This document shows, piece by piece, positions 37,192-47,175 of a stretch of DNA of 64,000 nucleotides (position 1 is the first letter of the stretch; every line of letters begins with the position of its first letter). This DNA comes from Microbulbifer sp. THAF38. GTDB taxonomy: Bacteria; Pseudomonadota; Gammaproteobacteria; Pseudomonadales; Cellvibrionaceae. The translations under genes were made by a program, and so were the position numbers. Where the stretch lies: the NCBI RefSeq assembly GCF_009363535.1, contig NZ_CP045369.1:3297001-3361000 (forward strand), read 5' to 3'. The notes under the pieces were generated by a model. The model saw only the letters and a program-made list of their open reading frames with translations. It was not told the origin of the DNA and searched no databases.

Positions 37192-39105
37192 TTAGCCGTG
37201 CATTTCCAGCAGCAGAGTATTCAGGCGACGCACATAGTCGGCTGGATCTGTTAGCTGGTTGCCCGCCGCCAAGTTAGCCTGGTCCATCAGAATATTGGTG
37301 AGATCGGCAAAGCGATCCTCATCCTGCTCCTGATCCAGGCGCTGTACCAGCGGGTGCGATGGGTTGATTTCAAAAATCGGCTTGGCCTCCGGTACCGCTT
37401 GACCGGCCTGCTCGAGGATACGGCGCATTTGCGGACCCATATCCTGCTCGCTCACTACCAGACACGCCGGCGAGTCCACCAGGCGAGTGGTAGCGCGCAC
37501 GGATTCAACGCGGCTATCCAGAACAGACTGTACGCGTTCAACCAGCGCACCGGATTCTTTCTCGACTTTCTCGCGCTCGGCCTTGTCCTCTTCGCTCTCA
37601 GCTTCGCCCAGATCCAGCGCGCCTTTGGCCACATCCTGGAACGGCTTGCCATCGAACTCGTTCATATGGCCCACGAACCACTCATCTACCTGATCGGTAA
37701 GCAGTAGAACTTCGATACCTTTCTTGCGGAATACTTCCAGGTAGGGGCTGGATTTCGCGGTGGCAAAATTGTCTGCGCACACGTAGTAGATCGCCTTCTG
37801 GCCATCTTTCATGCGGCCGACATAATTTTCCAGGGATTGATCCTGCTTGTCGGTATCGGTATGGGTAGTGGCGAAACGCAGCAGCTTGGCCACTTTCTCT
37901 TTGTTGGAGAAGTCCTCGGCCGGCCCCTCTTTCAGCACATTGCCAAACAGGTCCCAGAATTTCTGGTATTCGTCACCATCCTTCTTGGCCAGCTTTTCCA
38001 GCATATCCAATACGCGCTTGGTCAGCGCATTCTTGATCGCATCGGTATTGCGATCTTTTTGCAGGATTTCGCGGGAAACGTTCAGGGGCAGATCGTTGGA
38101 ATCCAGCACCCCTTTTACGAAACGCAGATACAGCGGCAGGAACTGCTCGGCATCGTCCATGATAAAAGTGCGCTGTACATACAGCTTGAGGCCGCGGGCC
38201 GCATCGCGCTGGTACAGGTCAAAAGGTGCGCGCGCGGGGATATACAGCAGGCTGGTATAATCCTGCTTACCCTCAACACGGTTGTGGCTCCAGCTGAGCG
38301 GATCGTCAAAATCGTGGGAAATGTGCTTGTAGAATTCCTTGTACTCCTCGGCTTTCACTTCGGAGCGCGGGCGGGTCCACAGCGCCTGAGCGGCATTGAC
38401 CGCTTCAAATTCAGGTGCCTTCTCTTCTTTTTCCTCACCCTCTGCCGCCGGCATTTCCTCTTTCAGCATTTCCACCGGAATAGCAATGTGATCGGAGTAC
38501 TTTTTGATAATGGAGCGCAGACGCCAGCCATCGGCAAATTCTTTCGCATCTTCTTTCAGGTGCAGGACTACGCGAGTACCGCGCTGGGGCAGTTCCGCAT
38601 TCTCTACGGAGTATTCGGCTTCGCCGTGGCACTCCCAGTGCACGCCCTGATCGGCTTCGAGGCCGGCGCGACGGGTAAATACATCCACCTTATCGGCAAC
38701 AATAAACGCGGAATAAAAACCAACACCAAACTGACCAATCAGGTGTGCGTCTTTTTTCTGGTCACCGGTAAGCTGTTGCATGAAAGCAGAGGTGCCGGAG
38801 CGGGCGATAGTACCGAGGTTTTCGATCACTTCATCGCGGCTCATACCGATACCGTTATCGGTAATGGTCAGGGTGCCCGCGTCTTTATCGAACTCGATAC
38901 GAATGCGCAGGTCCGCATCATCGGCAAATAATTCTGGTTTGGACAGCGCTTCAAAACGCAGTTTGTCGGCGGCATCGGAGGCATTGGATACCAGCTCGCG
39001 CAGGAAAATCTCCTTGTTGGAGTAGAGCGAGTGAATCATCAGGTGCAGCAGTTGCTTGGCTTCTGTCTGGAACCCGTGGCTCTCTTTGTGGGCCTCAACG
39101 GTCAT
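37192..39105 (-). CDS. htpG: chaperone HtpG (Hsp90)
   Basis: 637-residue bacterial Hsp90. N-terminal GHKL ATPase motifs are [28 protein letters not shown] and [17 protein letters not shown]. The middle domain has [35 protein letters not shown] and the catalytic Arg region. The C-terminal dimerisation domain follows (PSHPLVQRL). The start ATG at 39105 is strong. It is cytosolic, normally heat-shock induced; no clear sigma-32 site was picked out in the upstream gap. Confidence 0.97.
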   Translation of the reverse strand: MTVEAHKESHGFQTEAKQLLHLMIHSLYSNKEIFLRELVSNASDAADKLRFEALSKPELFADDADLRIRIEFDKDAGTLTITDNGIGMSRDEVIENLGTIARSGTSAFMQQLTGDQKKDAHLIGQFGVGFYSAFIVADKVDVFTRRAGLEADQGVHWECHGEAEYSVENAELPQRGTRVVLHLKEDAKEFADGWRLRSIIKKYSDHIAIPVEMLKEEMPAAEGEEKEEKAPEFEAVNAAQALWTRPRSEVKAEEYKEFYKHISHDFDDPLSWSHNRVEGKQDYTSLLYIPARAPFDLYQRDAARGLKLYVQRTFIMDDAEQFLPLYLRFVKGVLDSNDLPLNVSREILQKDRNTDAIKNALTKRVLDMLEKLAKKDGDEYQKFWDLFGNVLKEGPAEDFSNKEKVAKLLRFATTHTDTDKQDQSLENYVGRMKDGQKAIYYVCADNFATAKSSPYLEVFRKKGIEVLLLTDQVDEWFVGHMNEFDGKPFQDVAKGALDLGEAESEEDKAEREKVEKESGALVERVQSVLDSRVESVRATTRLVDSPACLVVSEQDMGPQMRRILEQAGQAVPEAKPIFEINPSHPLVQRLDQEQDEDRFADLTNILMDQANLAAGNQLTDPADYVRRLNTLLLEMHG

Positions 39106-39305
39106 CTGTAGGTCTCCCCATACACGTCAATCGGAACAGGGAGCAAATATTGGGACCTGCTGACAGGTTTCAAGGGCGAAGTCGGAAATAGGGAATCTCA
39201 ACTTGCGGCTGTGGCTCAATCGGCCCTTACTTTTTAGTCGCCATTTGGGTACGGCTTTGCGGGATGGAAGCAGGTCTCGGGGAGGCATTGGTAGGAGTAG
39301 GATTT

Positions 39306-39340
39306 CCCCTTAAAGCCCCATCAATTGGGGCTCTAAGGGG
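39306..39340. terminator. two-tier stem-loop downstream of the serine hydrolase gene
   Basis: Outer CCCCTTA / TAAGGGG and inner AGCCCCA / TGGGGCT stems with a 1x1 mismatch and a five-base loop. No T run follows on the minus strand, so the terminator role is tentative. Confidence 0.45.
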
Positions 39341-39368
39341 ATAACATTGCTGACTATTGGGCGATCAG

Positions 39369-40580
39369 CTAACGCTTGCGACTGGCCTTAGCCTTGAGGG
39401 TAGCGGCCTTGCCCTTGCTGCCGGTCACATCGATCACAAAATTTGCGGTCATATCAGAAATCACCCGCGATTCAGCATTCATCAGGATAGCGATACCGAT
39501 TTTCAGTTTTTCCGAATAGGCTACTGCCGCACGGAAACCAGCCACCCAACCACCGTGATAGATAATACGGTCATCACCGATGGTGTAGAGGCGCCAGCCG
39601 AGACCGTAGCCGGCGTGTGTCAGGTAATCCCGCCAAATACGGTGGCGCATATGGCGCTGGGTAGACACCCGCTCGGTGGTCATATCCTCAATCACCGCTG
39701 GAGAGAGCACCTTGGGGTAATAGCCCATCTGCGCCTTCAACCACTGGGCCATATCCGAGATACTGGCATTGACACCCGCCGCGGGGGCGGCGAAATAGTA
39801 TTCTTTCTCGACCTTCACCGGGCGCCAACCGCTGCCGGTTTGCACGTGGGGCGCGGCGCGATTGTTGGAGGCCATAAAGCTCTCCCAACCCACCGAGGCA
39901 TTCTGCATTTTCAGCGGTACAAAAATTCGCGTCTTCAGCTGTTTGGCAAAGGTGGTTCCCGTCGCCTGGAAGATTACATCCTCAATCAGGCTGAACAGCA
40001 CATTCTGATAGCCATAACATTTCCCTGGGGTACAGCGCGGATCGATATTGGCAAATTTTGGCAATATCTTGCTGAGTGGCTTATTGCTCTCAAGGTAATC
40101 GTCGTAGGCGTTGGGCGTTAAGCCCGAGGAGTGGCTGAGCAGATGCTCCACCTGTAGCTGGCGCGACAGTGACGGCGTCTTGAAGCTGAGGTCCGGCACA
40201 TAGTTGATGACCTTGTCATCCCATTTAAAGCGCTCCTCATGCTCCAGAATGGTCGCCATACTCCCGGCAAAGGTCTTTGAGACCGAGGCCAGGCGAAATA
40301 CAGTATCGCGATCCACCTTGCCCTTTTTCCCGCGTATGCGCACACCGTAAGTGTCCATGGCGACTACCCGGTTGCCATCAACAATGACATAGGCGCCACC
40401 TGGAATAGACTTACCGGCCATCATCTTGCGGAAGTATCGGTCAAACTCCTTGGCCCTGGCGTCTATATCCATCGCACGGGCAGGCAGTGCCACAGCACAC
40501 AGGAGCAGCAGTGAAAGAATGACACGCGCCTTCCCGGCACGGAGGTGGTAGACGATATTCGAAAGAATTGCAGGTCTCAT
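39369..40580 (-). CDS. serine hydrolase of the beta-lactamase class C / EstB family
   Basis: 403 residues from the ATG at 40580 (MRPAILSN); the TTG at 40604 is less likely. A signal peptide with hydrophobic VILSLLLLCAVALPARA and cleavage near AMDIDA predicts export. The SxxK active site is SVSKTF (RLASVSKTFAG), and the YxN box is seen as YGYQN. HGGWVAGF takes the place of the KTG triad. This pattern fits the beta-lactamase-related (PF00144) esterase/peptidase group rather than a true resistance enzyme. A Lys/Arg-rich tail (KAATLKAKASRKR) ends the protein. Confidence 0.87.
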   Translation of the reverse strand: MRPAILSNIVYHLRAGKARVILSLLLLCAVALPARAMDIDARAKEFDRYFRKMMAGKSIPGGAYVIVDGNRVVAMDTYGVRIRGKKGKVDRDTVFRLASVSKTFAGSMATILEHEERFKWDDKVINYVPDLSFKTPSLSRQLQVEHLLSHSSGLTPNAYDDYLESNKPLSKILPKFANIDPRCTPGKCYGYQNVLFSLIEDVIFQATGTTFAKQLKTRIFVPLKMQNASVGWESFMASNNRAAPHVQTGSGWRPVKVEKEYYFAAPAAGVNASISDMAQWLKAQMGYYPKVLSPAVIEDMTTERVSTQRHMRHRIWRDYLTHAGYGLGWRLYTIGDDRIIYHGGWVAGFRAAVAYSEKLKIGIAILMNAESRVISDMTANFVIDVTGSKGKAATLKAKASRKR

Positions 40581-40760
40581 AAGCAAATCGAGCCGCCAAA
40601 GCAATCCGGTACATGCAGATAAGACTAGCAGCCAGCGAGCAAAAACTCTATTTAGGCGCCACGCAGGACTGACTGCTGAATTCTAGTCTCTTACCACTGC
40701 CCCTGTGTGAATCCCCATGCCACCCGCTTAAGTCTGCGTATTGGCACTCATTAAAACGAA

Positions 40761-40784
40761 AAAACCGCCTTTCGGCGGTTTTTC
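40761..40784. terminator. bidirectional terminator downstream of the peroxiredoxin gene
   Basis: AAAACCGCC - TTTC - GGCGGTTTT stem-loop with A and T runs. It lies 40 bases after the minus-strand peroxiredoxin stop codon. Confidence 0.85.
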
Positions 40785-40823
40785 CTGCATTGGGACTATT
40801 AGTTAGTCCCAGCGACTTCGAGC

Positions 40824-41426
40824 TTACAGCTTTTCAGCATTCTCGCTCAGGTAAGCCGCTACGCCTTCCGGAGAAGCGTTCATACCTTTATCGCCCTCCT
40901 GCCAACCGGCAGGACAAACTTCGCCGTGCTCCTGGTGGAACGCCAGGGCGTCAACCATGCGCAGCATTTCGTCAACGTTGCGGCCCAGTGGCAGGTCGTT
41001 CACAACCTGATGGCGAACCATGCCTTCCTCGTCGATCAGGAAGGAACCACGGAACGCGACGCCAGCGTCGGCTTCTACGTCGTATGCCTGGCAAATTTCG
41101 TGCTTAACATCGGCAACCAGGGTGTATTTAACCGGGCCGATACCGCCCTCGTTCACCGGGGTGTTACGCCATGCGTTGTGAGAGAACTGGGAATCGATGG
41201 AAACACCGATCACCTCAACACCGCGCTTTTCGAACTCAGCGAAACGGTGGTCGAAAGCGATCAGCTCAGAAGGACATACGAAGGTGAAGTCCAGCGGGTA
41301 GAAGAAAACTACCGCCTTCTTACCTTTGATTGCTTCTTTCAGGTTGAAGGTATCGACGATCTCGCCATTACCCAATACCGCTGCAGCGGTGAAATCCGGA
41401 GCCGGCTTGCCTACCAGTACTGCCAT
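40824..41426 (-). CDS. typical 2-Cys peroxiredoxin (Prx1/AhpC class)
   Basis: 200 residues from the ATG at 41426, which has an excellent GAGGAGG about 8 bases upstream; the longer in-frame reading to 41543 is discounted. The peroxidatic Cys is about C51 in PLDFTFVCPSELIAFD and the resolving Cys is in EVCPAGWQEG. It reduces peroxides in the cytoplasm using an unlinked reductase, as no ahpF is adjacent. It is divergent from bfd across a 330-base region with a candidate Fur site, suggesting an iron/oxidative stress group. Confidence 0.95.
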   Translation of the reverse strand: MAVLVGKPAPDFTAAAVLGNGEIVDTFNLKEAIKGKKAVVFFYPLDFTFVCPSELIAFDHRFAEFEKRGVEVIGVSIDSQFSHNAWRNTPVNEGGIGPVKYTLVADVKHEICQAYDVEADAGVAFRGSFLIDEEGMVRHQVVNDLPLGRNVDEMLRMVDALAFHQEHGEVCPAGWQEGDKGMNASPEGVAAYLSENAEKL

Positions 41427-41760
41427 GAAAACCTCCTCAATCCAATGATGGGTTGTTGATAAAGAGAGTGAAGTGTTCAATTTATACGCAAGAGCTATAA
41501 ATTGAATAGGAATTGATAGTGGGCCGCTATGATACACATCCACTTATTACAGGCCCATAAATTTTTTAAATGAGCCTGATAGCAGAAAAGCTATGCGTGA
41601 ACCAAGCCTCAAAATAGGAAATAACCACTGCCATATCGCACAAAAAAGAAACCATCAGTTCAAAATTTAAACTTATGGAAATCTTATTGACACTCATTCT
41701 CAATTGCAATAGGATTTACATCAGTCTAGTATTGAGTAGAAATTGAGCAGAGCCACGACG
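41427..41760. other. divergent promoter region of peroxiredoxin and bfd
   Basis: About 330 bases, A/T-rich, containing the promoters of both genes. The candidate Fur box is listed separately. No OxyR site could be assigned by eye. Confidence 0.5.
41688..41702 (+). promoter_or_regulatory. candidate Fur box upstream of bfd
   Basis: TGACACTCATTCTCA. In reverse complement, TGAGAAT-G-AGTGTCA matches the 7-1-7 Fur palindrome TGAGAATNATTCTCA in 12 of 14 arm positions. It lies about 60 bases before the bfd start. bfd is Fur-repressed in E. coli, which supports the reading. Confidence 0.5.
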
Positions 41761-41973
41761 ATGTATGTATGTATCTGTAAAGGTATTACCGACCGCCAAA
41801 TCAAAGAGGCTGTCTACGACGGCTCCACCTCTGTGAAGGCCCTGAGGCGCCAGCTTGGTGTCTCTTCCCAGTGTGGTCGCTGCGCCGAACAGACCAAGGA
41901 AATCATCAGTGAAACCCTGGGTGCCGGAATGATCACCGCTGCCAACAGCGGGCTGTTTTACTCTGCCAGTTAA
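41761..41973 (+). CDS. bfd: bacterioferritin-associated ferredoxin
   Basis: 70 residues from ATG 41761 (MYVCICKGITDRQIKEAV), preferred over a TTG 18 bases upstream. The [2Fe-2S] ligands form the Bfd pattern CxC near the N-terminus and CGRC at about residues 38-41 (SSQCGRCAEQ). Bfd docks on bacterioferritin and supplies electrons to release stored iron when iron is scarce. Its partner bfr lies 1.8 kb downstream on the same strand, beyond a DUF2254 membrane protein gene. Confidence 0.93.
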   Translation: MYVCICKGITDRQIKEAVYDGSTSVKALRRQLGVSSQCGRCAEQTKEIISETLGAGMITAANSGLFYSAS

Positions 41974-42134
41974 GCTCCCCTTTTCGGCCGCCACACATTG
42001 AAATTGAGTGGCGGCCAAATCCTTTCCTCTGCCCTTACCTCCTAAAACCCTCTCCTGCAGACTTTGCCTGCCGCCCTATGATGCACACACGTGATGCTCT
42101 AAGCTGAGGGCACATCAATGGCTCAGTTTGGAAC

Positions 42135-43463
42135 ATGAAGAAGCATTTTCTGCACCTCTACGAAAAACTTCGCTCCAGTTTTTGGAGTGTGCCTCTCATC
42201 ATGATTTTGTCGGCGCTGCTGCTCGCTTACATGATGCGTCAACTGGATGCCCTATTAAGCGCTCTGCCACTATTTGAAACCGGTCAAATTACCACCCTCG
42301 ACTGGCTGCATATGCGCGATGTCAACAGCGCACGCGCCTTGCTCTCTGTTATCGCCGGCTCGACCATTACAGTGGCCGGTACAGTATTCTCAATTACCGT
42401 GGTGGCCCTGACCCTCGCCTCTAACCAGTTCGGCCCTCACCTGGTCAGAAATTTTATTCGCGACCGCAGCACCCAAAGCTCACTTGGAATTTTCCTCTCC
42501 ACCTATGTCTATGCGCTGGTCACGATGCGCAGCATCGAGGGAACGACCGGCGACATAACGACTTATGGCTTCGCCATTCAAATTGCCCTGCTGCTCACAT
42601 TAATCAGCATCGGCTACCTCGTTTATTTCATCCACAATGTGGCGCAATCCATTCAGGTAGATAACATCGCCCATCAGATCAACCTGGAGTTCCACCAGGC
42701 AATCGACCGGGAGTACCCAAGCTCTGCAGAGTCCGACAAGGGGGAACACTTCGATACTGAGCGCCTGGAGCTGGGGGCGAGCTGGATCGCAGTACCGACT
42801 CCCCGCGGTGGCTACGTACAGATTATCGACAGGGAAAAAATCATTGCGATTGCGGAAAAATTCAATTGCTGTGTACAGATCAGTTGCCACCCCGGCTCCT
42901 ACGTACACAACTGGGGGCAAATCGGCAGAATTTACCAAAACGCCGACCCGGAAAAGATAATCCCGCAAGTGCAGTCCGCCCTACAGATAGGCGCTCTGCC
43001 CACCGCCGAGCAGGACATTGTTTTTTCCATGCGCCAATTATCCCAAATCGCGGTGCGCGCACTTTCCCCCGGCATTAACGACCCCTTCACAGCCTACTCC
43101 TGTGTCGACCGCCTCATTGAAGGACTGGGTACGGTGCTGCAGAGACCGGAACCGGCAAACTGTTTTACCGGTTCCGCCGGGGCTCTGCGCTTAGTCAGCT
43201 GCAAACTGGAATTTGCCCAGCTACTCGATGCTTCACTCGATGAGATCGTCGAACACGGCCGAGCCAATGGAGTATTTATGCGCCACTTGCTGAACGCTTT
43301 GGGCCATCTCGCTGAAGTATGCCAACGGCAAAAAGACAAAGCCGCGTTATTTAATTATCTGGAGCGCCTGGCCAACGACATTGAAACATTTATTAAAAGT
43401 GAAACCGATTCCAATCAAATTCAGGAAATAATATCGGCTATTCAAAAAAAGCTGACAGTCTGA
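42135..43463 (+). CDS. DUF2254 family inner-membrane protein
   Basis: 442 residues with four predicted membrane helices in the first ~175: VPLIMILSALLLAYMM, a segment near VIAGSTITVAGTVFSITV, one near GIFLSTYVYALVTM and one near IALLLTLISIGYLVYFI. A large soluble C-terminal domain follows, containing VPTPRGGYVQIID and ALSPGINDPFTAYSCVDRL, both hallmarks of DUF2254. The molecular role is unknown. It separates bfd from bfr and is not obviously part of iron metabolism. Confidence 0.88.
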   Translation: MKKHFLHLYEKLRSSFWSVPLIMILSALLLAYMMRQLDALLSALPLFETGQITTLDWLHMRDVNSARALLSVIAGSTITVAGTVFSITVVALTLASNQFGPHLVRNFIRDRSTQSSLGIFLSTYVYALVTMRSIEGTTGDITTYGFAIQIALLLTLISIGYLVYFIHNVAQSIQVDNIAHQINLEFHQAIDREYPSSAESDKGEHFDTERLELGASWIAVPTPRGGYVQIIDREKIIAIAEKFNCCVQISCHPGSYVHNWGQIGRIYQNADPEKIIPQVQSALQIGALPTAEQDIVFSMRQLSQIAVRALSPGINDPFTAYSCVDRLIEGLGTVLQRPEPANCFTGSAGALRLVSCKLEFAQLLDASLDEIVEHGRANGVFMRHLLNALGHLAEVCQRQKDKAALFNYLERLANDIETFIKSETDSNQIQEIISAIQKKLTV

Positions 43464-43763
43464 CAGTGCAACCTAAACAAGAATCATTTTCGTTGCTATT
43501 TTCGGCCAAATTCGTGTTAAAAACCGTGTTTTTTCTGCATTCCGCAGCTAACAACTTCCCCTTGACTTGCCGCAAATCGCAACGCAAACTCGGCCCGGAT
43601 TGCAGTTGCCACCCTAAAATAAATTGTGGGAAATCGGTCAGCCGCAGACATAAGTGACTAACACAATTTAGTGACTTTTTATTGCTACTTATTTCAAGTA
43701 ATCAACAAATAGGAATTCTCTGAGGGTGTTATCTAGCTCGCAGGGCCACAGGAGCAAAAAGCT
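43464..43763. other. intergenic region upstream of bfr
   Basis: 300 bases, A/T-rich; it probably carries the bfr promoter. No terminator was recognised after the DUF2254 gene and no small gene was found. Confidence 0.4.
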
Positions 43764-44255
43764 ATGAAAGGCGATCCCAAGGTTATCGAACATTTAAATA
43801 AAGTACTGGGCAATGAGCTGGTAGCGATCAACCAGTATTTTCTGCATGCGCGCATGTACGACAACTGGGGGCTGAAAGAGCTGGGTAAACAGGAATACCA
43901 CGAGTCCATCGATGAAATGAAACACGCCGATTGGCTGATCGAGCGTATCCTGTTCCTGGAAGGCATCCCCAACCTGCAACACCTGGGCAAATTGATGATC
44001 GGTGAAAATACCGAGGAAATGCTCAAGTGCGACTTGAAGATTGAATCCAAGGCGATTCCCGATCTGCGCGAAGCCATCGCTTACTGCGAGTCTGTACGCG
44101 ATTACGGCAGCCGTGAATTACTGGAAAAAATTCTCGACTCCGAAGAAGAACATGTCGACTGGCTGGAGACTCAGCTCGAACTGATCGACAAAGTAGGCAT
44201 TCAAAACTACCTACAAACCCAAATGGAAACTGCGGCCGGCAACTCTGGCAAGTAA
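43764..44255 (+). CDS. bfr: bacterioferritin, heme-binding
   Basis: 163-residue iron-storage subunit of the 24-mer cage. AGGAG is well placed before ATG 43764. The ferroxidase ligands Glu18 (LGNELVA), Glu51 and His54 (IDEMKHAD) are present, and Met52, the axial heme ligand, is intact, so this is a true heme-containing Bfr and not a plain ferritin. [11 protein letters not shown] carries the later metal ligands. Upstream bfd supplies the electron donor for iron release. Confidence 0.95.
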   Translation: MKGDPKVIEHLNKVLGNELVAINQYFLHARMYDNWGLKELGKQEYHESIDEMKHADWLIERILFLEGIPNLQHLGKLMIGENTEEMLKCDLKIESKAIPDLREAIAYCESVRDYGSRELLEKILDSEEEHVDWLETQLELIDKVGIQNYLQTQMETAAGNSGK

Positions 44256-44289
44256 CTACAAGTAACTAAAAGTGCCTTAGATAGGCATA

Positions 44290-44320
44290 AAAAAACCGCA
44301 GTTGAAACTGCGGTTTTTTT
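44290..44320 (+). terminator. rho-independent terminator of bfr
   Basis: AAAAACCGCAGT / ACTGCGGTTTTT hairpin with a seven-T run, 35 bases past the bfr stop. With its A run it could also serve grxD on the other strand. Confidence 0.85.
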
Positions 44321-44378
44321 ATTCTCAACAATGCACTGCCACTTTCCCCGGGCAGGTACATTGGGACAAAAACGAAAA

Positions 44379-44711
44379 TTAACCTTCGCCTTCGCTCTCC
44401 GCTGATGCCTCTTCGATCAGGGTTTTCAGCTCACCATTTTCATACATTTCCATAATGATGTCGCAACCGCCGATCAACTCGCCCTTCACCCACAGCTGAG
44501 GGAAAGTCGGCCAGTTGGCATACTTGGGTAATTCCGCGCGAATATCCGGATTGGCCAGGATATCCACATAGGCAAAGCGCTTGCCACAGGCCATCATCGC
44601 CTGGGAAGCGCGCATGGAAAAGCCGCACTGGGGGGCGTTGGGGCTACCTTTCATATAGAGCAGGATGGCGTTGTCAGCGATCTGCTGTTTGATGTTCTCC
44701 AGTGTATCCAT
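44379..44711 (-). CDS. grxD: monothiol glutaredoxin GrxD
   Basis: 110-residue monothiol glutaredoxin with the CGFS active site at C29 (SPNAPQCGFSMRAS) and the glutathione motif WPTFPQLWVKGELIGGCDI. It carries a glutathione-bridged [2Fe-2S] cluster and takes part in Fe-S delivery and iron sensing, matching the nearby bfd/bfr genes. The C-terminus is acidic. It ends convergent with bfr. Confidence 0.95.
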   Translation of the reverse strand: MDTLENIKQQIADNAILLYMKGSPNAPQCGFSMRASQAMMACGKRFAYVDILANPDIRAELPKYANWPTFPQLWVKGELIGGCDIIMEMYENGELKTLIEEASAESEGEG

Positions 44712-45053
44712 AAGCGTGAGAAACCTCAGGTGGTGGAAGCAAAATTAATTAACGTGTATCGCATCGGCACCCAGCCATTGCGCACAGCCGAACATTGTAC
44801 CCCAGCGCAGGGGGGAATAAGTACCCGCTACTGAGCGCGACCAGAAAATAAGCGCCACACCTCCGCCGCGTATACCCTCTCTCTCATAGAAGTGAAATAG
44901 AAGGGCCACACGACGCAAAGCCTGTGGTAGCATTGATGATTCAGGATATTTTGCAGAATAAAACACATCAAACAAAATTTTCTGCGGAGCCTGACCTGTA
45001 TCGAACCTATTGAACAACCGAATTGAACACCAAAGAAGAAAGGAGGCGCCTCA
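44712..45053. other. divergent region between grxD and argD
   Basis: About 340 bases with the promoters of both genes. ARG-box-like palindromes were looked for and none was clear. A strong AGGAGG (45041-45046) sets the argD start. Confidence 0.45.
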
Positions 45054-46238
45054 GTGTCCCCCCCCACACTCATGCACAACTATGGCGAGAGAACCCTGAC
45101 CCTGGTCCGCGGCGAGGGAAATTACGTGTGGGATGATCGCGGCCACCGCTACCTGGATGCCATTTCCGGCATCGCCGTATGCGGCCTGGGCCACTGCCAC
45201 CCCAAGGTCACTGAGGCCCTGCAGGAGCAGGCTAACACCCTGCTCCATGTCTCCAACCTGTACAACATTCCGCCCCAACAACAGCTGGCCGACCGGCTCG
45301 TATTCCTGTCGGGAATGGACAATGTATTTTTCTCCAACTCGGGAGCCGAGGCCAATGAGGCCGCCATCAAATTAGCCCGCAAACTGGGCAATGAACGCGG
45401 GCTGGCAGCCCCGCAAATTGTTGTGATGGAGGGGGCATTCCACGGGCGAACCCTGGCCACCCTCACGGCAACCGGCAATGAAAAGGTTCAGCAGGGCTTC
45501 GCCCCCCTACCCGAGGGCTTTTTGCGGGTGCCATTCAATGATGTCCAAGCCATTGAACATCTGGCGCAACAGCACAGCAATATCGTCGCCATCCTGGTGG
45601 AACCAATCCAAGGGGAAGGCGGCATTCGAATACCCGATCTGGATTATCTACATAAATTGCGTGCACTCTGCGATCGGCAGGACTGGCTATTGATGCTGGA
45701 TGAAATTCAGACGGGTAACGGCCGCAGCGGTAAAATGTTTGCCTATCAGCACGCGGGCATAGTGCCGGATGTACTCACCACCGCCAAGGGGCTCGGCAAT
45801 GGCGTCCCCATCGGCGCCTGCCTCGCCCGCGGTAAAGCCGCTCGCTTATTCACCGCAGGCAGCCACGGCTCTACCTTCGGTGGCAATCCACTCGCCTGCC
45901 GCGCCGGCCTTGCCGTACTGGAAACTCTGGAAGCTGAATGGTTGATCGAGCGCGCAGAAAAATTGGGCGCTCAATTACTGCACTCCCTGCGCCTGCGACT
46001 GAGCGATTGCCCTGGGATAGTGGATATCCGCGGGCTGGGATTAATGATTGGTATCGAACTCGACCGCCCCTGCGCTGAATTGGTGGCGCGGGCGCGAGAG
46101 CAGGCGTTGCTGATCAATGTCACCGCCGGTAATGTCGTGCGGCTTCTCCCTCCCCTAACACTCACCGACAGCGAGTGCCAGCAGCTGGCCGCTGATATCG
46201 GCACCCTGATTCAACAATTTACCCTGCAAGCAGTCTGA
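45054..46238 (+). CDS. argD: acetylornithine aminotransferase
   Basis: PLP enzyme converting N-acetylglutamate-5-semialdehyde to N2-acetylornithine in arginine synthesis, possibly also succinyl-diaminopimelate transamination. The GTG at 45054 is chosen for AGGAGG at 7 bases; an ATG follows at 45072. 394 residues. The PLP lysine is in [27 protein letters not shown] and [18 protein letters not shown] are class III aminotransferase signatures. It is followed after 22 bases by argF, a two-gene arginine operon. Confidence 0.95.
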   Translation: MSPPTLMHNYGERTLTLVRGEGNYVWDDRGHRYLDAISGIAVCGLGHCHPKVTEALQEQANTLLHVSNLYNIPPQQQLADRLVFLSGMDNVFFSNSGAEANEAAIKLARKLGNERGLAAPQIVVMEGAFHGRTLATLTATGNEKVQQGFAPLPEGFLRVPFNDVQAIEHLAQQHSNIVAILVEPIQGEGGIRIPDLDYLHKLRALCDRQDWLLMLDEIQTGNGRSGKMFAYQHAGIVPDVLTTAKGLGNGVPIGACLARGKAARLFTAGSHGSTFGGNPLACRAGLAVLETLEAEWLIERAEKLGAQLLHSLRLRLSDCPGIVDIRGLGLMIGIELDRPCAELVARAREQALLINVTAGNVVRLLPPLTLTDSECQQLAADIGTLIQQFTLQAV

Positions 46239-46260
46239 GGCACACAAAGGAGAACAATTT

Positions 46261-47175
46261 ATGGCGATCAGGCATTTCCTCACCCTAATGGATCTCTCCG
46301 CAGAGGAACTAAAGCAAATTATCGAGCGCGCTATCGAATTAAAAACCCTGCGCAACCAAGGCATTACCACCGACCTTTTTCGCGGAAAAGTGTTGGGGAT
46401 GATTTTTGAAAAGTCCTCTACCCGCACCCGTGTCTCTTTTGAAGCCGGCATGGCACAGATGGGCGGCAGCGCCCTATTCCTATCACCGCGGGATACCCAG
46501 CTGGGGCGCGGCGAACCCATCGAGGACAGTGCCCGAGTCATCTCCCGAATGGTCGACATGGTGATGATCCGCACGTTTGGTCACGAGACCCTGGAACGCT
46601 TCGCGGCTCACTCGCGGGTACCCGTAATCAATGCTCTATCTGACAGTTACCACCCCTGCCAGCTGCTCGCCGATATCCAGACTTTCGTCGAGCACCGCGG
46701 CAGCCCCGCGGGCAAAGTAGTGGCCTGGGTAGGTGATGGCAACAATATGTGCCACTCCTATATCAATGCGGCGCGGTTGTGCGACTTCGAACTGCGTATC
46801 GCCAGTCCCCAGGGCTACGCACCCGATGCCGATATCGTCGCCGCTGCCGGCGACCGGGTGAAGGTTGTGCATAACCCTGTGGAGGCCGTGCGCGGTGCCG
46901 ATTGGATCACCACCGATGTATGGGCCTCAATGGGCCAGGAAACGGAACAACAGACACGCAGCGAGGCTTTCGATAATTACCAGGTGAATCACGAGTTGAT
47001 GAGTCACGCCAATGAAGGGGCGATTTTTATGCACTGCCTGCCGGCGCATCGCGGGGAGGAAGTCAGCGCTGAACTATTGGAAGACGAGCGTATTTCCAAG
47101 GTTTGGGATGAAGCGGAAAATCGCCTGCATGCACAGAAAGCACTGATGGAATTTTTGCAGGAACACAGCCAGTAA
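46261..47175 (+). CDS. argF: ornithine carbamoyltransferase
   Basis: Makes citrulline from ornithine and carbamoyl phosphate. 304 residues, the short Pseudomonas-like form. The carbamoyl-phosphate motif is [10 protein letters not shown], the ornithine motif is in DVWASMGQE, and [11 protein letters not shown] holds the catalytic Cys/His. A GGAG precedes ATG 46261. It is the second gene of the argD-argF transcript. Confidence 0.96.
   Translation: MAIRHFLTLMDLSAEELKQIIERAIELKTLRNQGITTDLFRGKVLGMIFEKSSTRTRVSFEAGMAQMGGSALFLSPRDTQLGRGEPIEDSARVISRMVDMVMIRTFGHETLERFAAHSRVPVINALSDSYHPCQLLADIQTFVEHRGSPAGKVVAWVGDGNNMCHSYINAARLCDFELRIASPQGYAPDADIVAAAGDRVKVVHNPVEAVRGADWITTDVWASMGQETEQQTRSEAFDNYQVNHELMSHANEGAIFMHCLPAHRGEEVSAELLEDERISKVWDEAENRLHAQKALMEFLQEHSQ

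Noticed and set aside
39369..40580. Antibiotic-resistance class C beta-lactamase.
   Set aside because: SxxK and Tyr motifs match the broad PF00144 esterase/peptidase group; the KTG box is replaced by HGG, so a resistance claim is not supported.
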